A stretch of 64,000 nt of DNA from Prochlorococcus sp. AG-402-P18. Lineage in GTDB: Bacteria; Cyanobacteriota; Cyanobacteriia; PCC-6307; Cyanobiaceae. The notes beneath the pieces were generated by a model, which was given only the letters and a program-made list of their open reading frames with translations, was not told the DNA's origin and did not search any database. Shown here in pieces: positions 63,193 to 64,000 of the stretch. The translations under genes and the position numbers were made by a program. The stretch's first letter is position 1; the number at the start of each line of letters is the position of its first letter. Location of the stretch: NCBI GenBank assembly GCA_003216275.1, contig QCJC01000003.1:62001-126000 (forward strand), read 5' to 3'.

Positions 63193-63228
63193 AAAAAAGA
63201 GCCTCGTCATCAGACGAGGCTCTTTTTT
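63193..63228. terminator. Bidirectional terminator between the small ORF and the fourth pcb gene
   Basis: aaaaaagagcctcgtc-atca-gacgaggctctttttt: 16-bp perfect arms. Confidence 0.92.
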
Positions 63229-63251
63229 ATTGGAATCTTAAAAACCAATAA

Positions 63252-64000
63252 TTAATCAGAAAGAGTAACTCTAGCGTTATCAAGATTACTAATTGAATCA
63301 GTAACCTTTTTGAAATCAAAGCCTAAAGCACGTATTGCATGCCAAAGGTGACCTTGAATAAAGAAAAAGCCTAGATAGTAATGAACATTTGTAAGCCAAG
63401 CTCTTGAAGTATGGCCACTTACAACTCCAGTCATATCAGCAGTATCAATCCAATAAGGAGATATACCAAATTTAAGAGCTAATGTTTCTCCATACCAAGC
63501 CTCTGGATAAACAGTTGTATTAGTTGCACACCAGAAAGCTGCAATAATTGCCATCCAGCCAATACCAGCAAGAGACCATGAAAGTACTGCCTCAGCAGAA
63601 AGAATGTTCTTTCCTTTGAATTCGGTGTACTCGCCTACTTGCTTAGTAGCGATATGAAATGCTCCACCTGTTATCTCAACAAATGCTAAGAATGCATGAC
63701 CACCCATAACATCCTCAAGACTATCAATAGCCAAGAAATCAAACTGATGGTTCCAAATGTTGGTCAAGTTTAAGTTGTACTCGACTTGTCGAACAGCTCC
63801 TATTGCAGGATCGTAAATTCCATGAATTCGAGCCCACTCTACAAACCATATACAAGCAACACCAAAGAAAATCAAATGGTGACCAAGGATAAAAGTCTGA
63901 TTGTCTGGATTATCCCATTCAAGCTTGTATCTAGCTGCCTGTCGATGTTCAGGACGATCATCAGCAAACAAACCTGAACTATTTTGGGTGTCTTCGCTAA
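63252..64000 (-). CDS. pcb: Chlorophyll a/b-binding light-harvesting protein Pcb (5' end outside window)
   Basis: Open to the edge: SEDTQNSSGLFADDRPEHRQAARYKLEWDNPDNQTFILGHHLIFFGVACIWFVEWARIHGIYDPAIGAVRQ... Confidence 0.94.
   Translation of the reverse strand, partial: SEDTQNSSGLFADDRPEHRQAARYKLEWDNPDNQTFILGHHLIFFGVACIWFVEWARIHGIYDPAIGAVRQVEYNLNLTNIWNHQFDFLAIDSLEDVMGGHAFLAFVEITGGAFHIATKQVGEYTEFKGKNILSAEAVLSWSLAGIGWMAIIAAFWCATNTTVYPEAWYGETLALKFGISPYWIDTADMTGVVSGHTSRAWLTNVHYYLGFFFIQGHLWHAIRALGFDFKKVTDSISNLDNARVTLSD

Overview
This 64 kb window is AT-rich cyanobacterial chromosomal DNA. Gene content points to Prochlorococcus, probably a low-light-adapted lineage: tandem Pcb chlorophyll-binding antenna genes, a PetH without the phycobilisome-linker domain, the Yfr1 sRNA between guaB and trxA, and a MIF-type tautomerase. 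The strain assignment is inference. About 1-53 kb is mostly ordinary housekeeping: clpC end, cdsA, malQ, prs, pepN, sasA, tRNA-Glu, petH, zwf-opcA-cobB, crtE, folD, leuA, lycopene cyclase, gyrA, guaB, trxA, hisH, petG, cytM, chlI, ruvC, sufE, hom, a partial peptide-type ABC transporter and an MFS transporter. About 53-58.6 kb is an accessory-looking stretch of small ORFs: pentapeptide repeat, MIF homolog, a DCC-family gene interrupted by TGA, and an ORF with four 90-bp tandem repeats. About 58.6-64 kb is an array of four same-strand pcb genes, the last cut by the window edge, with two small membrane-protein ORFs on the opposite strand and strong hairpin terminators. I read three items not in the supplied ORF track: petG (39 aa), a 59-aa membrane ORF, and the full-length frame of the interrupted DCC gene. 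I found no CRISPR array, prophage, transposase or clearly novel multi-gene system.
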